Made by a program: the position numbers and the translations under genes. Under the pieces are notes generated by a model that was given only the letters and a program-made list of their open reading frames with translations, searched no databases and was not told the origin of the DNA. Positions 61,654-64,000 of a stretch of DNA of 64,000 nucleotides are shown here, in pieces (within the stretch, counting starts at the first letter, position 1; each line of letters starts with the position of its first letter). The stretch comes from Aquimarina intermedia (lineage in GTDB: Bacteria; Bacteroidota; Bacteroidia; Flavobacteriales; Flavobacteriaceae). The stretch spans positions 124,001-188,000 of the forward strand of contig NZ_VNHU01000005.1 in assembly GCF_008124785.1 (NCBI RefSeq). Direction: 5' to 3'.

Positions 61654-63132
61654 ATGGGGAAGAACCTAACTAAACGAAGCGAAGATTATTCAAAATGGTA
61701 TAATGAGTTAGTCGTAAAAGCAGATTTAGCAGAAAACTCTGCAGTACGAGGGTGTATGGTAATTAAGCCATATGGATATGCTATTTGGGAGAAAATGCAG
61801 GCCGAATTAGATCGAAAATTTAAAGAAACCGGGCATCAAAATGCATACTTTCCTTTATTTGTTCCCAAAAGTCTTTTTGAGGCTGAAGAAAAAAATGCAG
61901 AGGGATTTGCTAAAGAATGTGCGGTAGTGACACATTATCGCCTTAAAACAGATCCTGAGGATGCCGGAAAATTGATTGTTGATCCCAATGCAAAGCTGGA
62001 AGAGGAACTTATTGTACGTCCTACCTCTGAAGCTATCATTTGGAATACCTACAAGGGGTGGATACAGTCTTATAGAGATTTGCCTCTGTTAATTAATCAA
62101 TGGGCAAATGTGGTGCGTTGGGAGATGCGTACACGTCTTTTTTTACGTACTGCAGAGTTTTTGTGGCAAGAAGGGCATACTGCTCATGCAACGCGACAGG
62201 AGGCTATTGATGAGACTGAACAAATGAATAATATATACGCTGATTTTGCTGAGAATTTTATGGCGATACCTGTCATACGTGGTAGAAAAACTGAGAGTGA
62301 GCGTTTTGCAGGCGCAGTGGATACGTATTGTATTGAAGCTTTGATGCAAGATGGAAAAGCGCTACAGGCGGGTACATCACATTTTCTGGGACAGAATTTT
62401 GCAAAAGCTTTTGACGTAAAGTTTACAACCAAAGAAGGAAAGCAGGAGCATGTTTGGGCGACTTCATGGGGGGTTTCAACGCGATTGATGGGCGCTTTAA
62501 TCATGACTCATAGTGATGATAATGGTTTGGTGTTACCGCCAAATTTAGCTCCGATTCAAGTGGTAATTGTGCCGATTTACAAGGGCGAAGAGCAACTGTC
62601 GCAAATTAGTGAAGTGGCTAACGAAATGGTAAAGGCGCTCCGTGCAAAAGGAGTGAGTGTAAAGTATGATGATCGCGATACATATCGACCGGGAGCTAAG
62701 TTTGCTCAATACGAGTTACAAGGCGTGCCTGTTCGAATTGCGATTGGCCCTAAAGATCTTGAAAAAGGAACAGTCGAACTTGCGCGTAGAGATACATTAA
62801 GTAAAGAGTTTGTAAGTCAAAATGAGATTGAACAGAAAGTACCTTCAGTTTTAGAAGACATTCAGCGTAATTTGCATCAGAGAGCTACAACGTATCGGGA
62901 TGAGCATATAACGGAGGTTAATTCTTACGAAGAGTTTAAAGAGGTCTTAGAGGTTAAAGGAGGCTTCTTGTCCGCACACTGGGATGGAAGTATAGAAACC
63001 GAGCAGAAAATAAAAGAGGAGACTAAGGCAACAATTCGATGTATTCCTTTTGATGCGGTACAAGAAAGTGGAATTTGTTTTTATAGCGGAAAGCCTTCTA
63101 ATCAGAGGGTTTTGTTTGCGAAGGCATATTAA
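61654..63132 (+). CDS. proS: Prolyl-tRNA synthetase, archaeal/eukaryotic-like short type
   Basis: The 492-residue class II enzyme charges tRNA-Pro. It lacks the ~180-residue editing insertion of the usual bacterial ProS and ends with a zinc-binding-like C-terminal domain; this class is usual in Bacteroidota. Motif 2 is [24 protein letters not shown], motif 3 [20 protein letters not shown], and the anticodon-binding domain has [11 protein letters not shown] and [15 protein letters not shown]. Followed by tRNA-Glu genes. Confidence 0.96.
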   Translation: MGKNLTKRSEDYSKWYNELVVKADLAENSAVRGCMVIKPYGYAIWEKMQAELDRKFKETGHQNAYFPLFVPKSLFEAEEKNAEGFAKECAVVTHYRLKTDPEDAGKLIVDPNAKLEEELIVRPTSEAIIWNTYKGWIQSYRDLPLLINQWANVVRWEMRTRLFLRTAEFLWQEGHTAHATRQEAIDETEQMNNIYADFAENFMAIPVIRGRKTESERFAGAVDTYCIEALMQDGKALQAGTSHFLGQNFAKAFDVKFTTKEGKQEHVWATSWGVSTRLMGALIMTHSDDNGLVLPPNLAPIQVVIVPIYKGEEQLSQISEVANEMVKALRAKGVSVKYDDRDTYRPGAKFAQYELQGVPVRIAIGPKDLEKGTVELARRDTLSKEFVSQNEIEQKVPSVLEDIQRNLHQRATTYRDEHITEVNSYEEFKEVLEVKGGFLSAHWDGSIETEQKIKEETKATIRCIPFDAVQESGICFYSGKPSNQRVLFAKAY

Positions 63133-63177
63133 TTTTAAAAAAAAATCAATAACATTTGTACGATTCAAAAATAGTTG

Positions 63178-63185
63178 TATTTTTG
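63178..63185 (+). promoter_or_regulatory. -7 box (TATTTTTG) for tRNA-Glu/rpsT
   Basis: A perfect TAnnTTTG box 24 bp before the first tRNA-Glu. A TTTG at about -33 (63155) supports it. Confidence 0.7.
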
Positions 63186-63209
63186 CATCCGCAATTAAGC
63201 AAATGTTTT

Positions 63210-63281
63210 GGCCCGTTCGTCTATCGGCTAGGACGCCAGGTTTTCATCCTGGTAAGAGGGGTTCGATTCCCCTACGGGCTA
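63210..63281 (+). tRNA. tRNA-Glu (anticodon TTC), copy 1
   Basis: Seventy-two bases form a cloverleaf: acceptor GGCCCGT/ACGGGCT (G1-U72), anticodon stem CCAGG/CCTGG with loop TTTTCAT, and T-arm GGGG-TTCGATT-CCCC. CCA is not encoded. An identical copy follows 67 bp downstream. Confidence 0.97.
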
Positions 63282-63348
63282 CAAAAGATAAATTTAATTG
63301 CATGTTTATAGTGAAAGCTATAAATTTGCATTCCTTGAAAGAGGTAAT

Positions 63349-63420
63349 GGCCCGTTCGTCTATCGGCTAGGACGCCAGGTTTTCATCCTGGTAAGAGGGG
63401 TTCGATTCCCCTACGGGCTA
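63349..63420 (+). tRNA. tRNA-Glu (anticodon TTC), copy 2
   Basis: The sequence is identical to copy 1 over all 72 bases. It lies 36 bases before rpsT, so tRNA and ribosomal protein are likely made from one transcript. Confidence 0.97.
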
Positions 63421-63455
63421 CAAATTTTAGATTAAAAAATTTAACGAAAAGAGAG

Positions 63456-63704
63456 ATGGCAAATCACAAGTCAGCATTAAAGAGAATTAGAAACAGTGAG
63501 ACAAAACGTCTTAGAAATAAGTATCAGCATAAAACTACTCGTAATGCTATCAAGAAATTACGTGAGTCTGATAAGAAAGAAGCAGAGACTTTATTGCCTT
63601 CTGTAGTTTCTATGATCGATAAGTTAGCTAAGCGTAATGTTATTCATTCGAATAAAGCTGCTAACTTAAAGTCAAAATTGACAAAACATGTTGCTGCTTT
63701 ATAA
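63456..63704 (+). CDS. rpsT: Ribosomal protein S20
   Basis: The 82-residue basic protein matches S20: [37 protein letters not shown], and the C-terminal [16 protein letters not shown]-like block reading [20 protein letters not shown]. It binds 16S rRNA in the small subunit. It follows two tRNA-Glu genes and ends before a terminator. Confidence 0.97.
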   Translation: MANHKSALKRIRNSETKRLRNKYQHKTTRNAIKKLRESDKKEAETLLPSVVSMIDKLAKRNVIHSNKAANLKSKLTKHVAAL

Positions 63705-63731
63705 GTAGTAATTTAGAATCTTAGTATATAT

Positions 63732-63764
63732 CAAAAGCTCTTCATTTTAATGAAGAGCTTTTTG
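63732..63764. terminator. Bidirectional terminator after rpsT
   Basis: AAAAGCTCTTCAT/ATGAAGAGCTTTTT around a TTTA loop. Confidence 0.92.
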
Positions 63765-63795
63765 TTGTTTTTTGTCCAAGTGGATGATGTTCGGT

Positions 63796-64000
63796 TTAAT
63801 CTTCTGCTTGTTTGTTCTTCAATTCGATCCAGCGTGACATAAATTTGGTACTTCTTAAGCTGTGGTACGATAACATGCTTCCAACAAAGTTTAAGGTGCG
63901 ATTTTCTTTCAGGTTTAGCAAGGCGTTATCAATTGCGGTTATCAAGCTATCCTCAAACTTAGTCCTATTGAACCGATCTTTTATAATTTCAAATCCGGCT
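63796..64000 (-). CDS. C-terminal end of unknown protein, cut by window edge
   Basis: On the minus strand an open frame enters from the right edge and ends in TAA at 63796-63798. The 67 visible residues include FEIIKDRFNRTKFEDSLITA, NALLNLKENRTLNFVGSMLS and the end SRWIELKNKQAED. I do not recognise the family. It is convergent with rpsT. Confidence 0.65.
   Translation of the reverse strand, partial: AGFEIIKDRFNRTKFEDSLITAIDNALLNLKENRTLNFVGSMLSYHSLRSTKFMSRWIELKNKQAED

Overview
The window looks like a chromosomal segment from a marine-type member of the Flavobacteriaceae (Bacteroidota). The evidence: AT-rich DNA; -7 boxes of the TAnnTTTG kind just upstream of many genes; leaders without clear Shine-Dalgarno sites; a 728-residue type III glutamine synthetase; the archaeal/eukaryotic-like short prolyl-tRNA synthetase; a type IX secretion (type B) sorting domain; a BT_3928-type DoxX-like protein; and a Bacteroidota-style curli locus. 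I do not assign a genus.

Layout. 1-4.7 kb: housekeeping genes (DUF1599 end, DoxX-like protein, ABC permease, tpiA, prmA, clpS). 5.1-7.6 kb: secreted lipoprotein metzincin and a CPA1-type cation/proton antiporter. 7.9-17.3 kb: tightly coupled five-gene lipid/aryl-type cluster (glycosyltransferase-DUF2062, RND exporter-acyltransferase with degenerate methyltransferase tail, CrtI-like FAD oxidoreductase, C45 acyltransferase lipoprotein, PaaK-like adenylate-forming enzyme). It resembles part of a flexirubin/aryl-polyene locus, but no ketosynthase or carrier protein is present here. 17.3-30.3 kb: accessory stretch with an orphan GG-leader (RiPP/bacteriocin-like) precursor, an XRE-DUF4870-beta-lactamase fusion, a decayed secreted-protein gene, HxlR/VOC pair, MepB-like protein, ferritin-VIT iron exporter, a mini-asparaginase with a membrane LuxR regulator, and a repeat-rich zone built around the 3' end of a tRNA-Arg gene. 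30.4-37.3 kb: SPFH protein, apt, a tiny conserved protein, Ca/Na antiporter, glnA (type III). 37.6-46.8 kb: complete curli (functional amyloid) locus: three long curlin-repeat subunits, a short CsgB-like protein, CsgE carrying a CsgH-like N-terminal domain, CsgF, CsgG with an extra C-terminal barrel-like domain, and a beta-propeller lipoprotein. 46.9-52.7 kb: purM, a large duplicated unknown protein, prfA, lgt. 52.7-54.2 kb: small island with a toxin-like gene fragment, an immunity-like gene and REP-like palindromes. 54.4-64 kb: yidD, cysS, folE, T9SS substrate, FadL-like porin, Arg/Ser-rich lipoprotein, proS, two tRNA-Glu, rpsT, and the cut end of an unknown gene.

How the parts fit. In the curli block, CsgG would form the secretion pore, CsgE/CsgF would gate and couple it, CsgB-like protein would nucleate, and the long curlins would be the fibre subunits. 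Strong hairpins inside this block could set subunit-to-machinery ratios. In the 7.9-17.3 kb block, four of five genes overlap or nearly abut, which implies one polycistronic message for making, acylating and exporting a lipid-like product. The strongest candidates for something undescribed are the CsgH-CsgE and CsgG-barrel architectures, the ketosynthase-less lipid cluster, the fused membrane regulator/beta-lactamase, the orphan precursor peptide, and the tRNA-Arg gene whose 19-56 elbow pair has switched from G-C to A-U.
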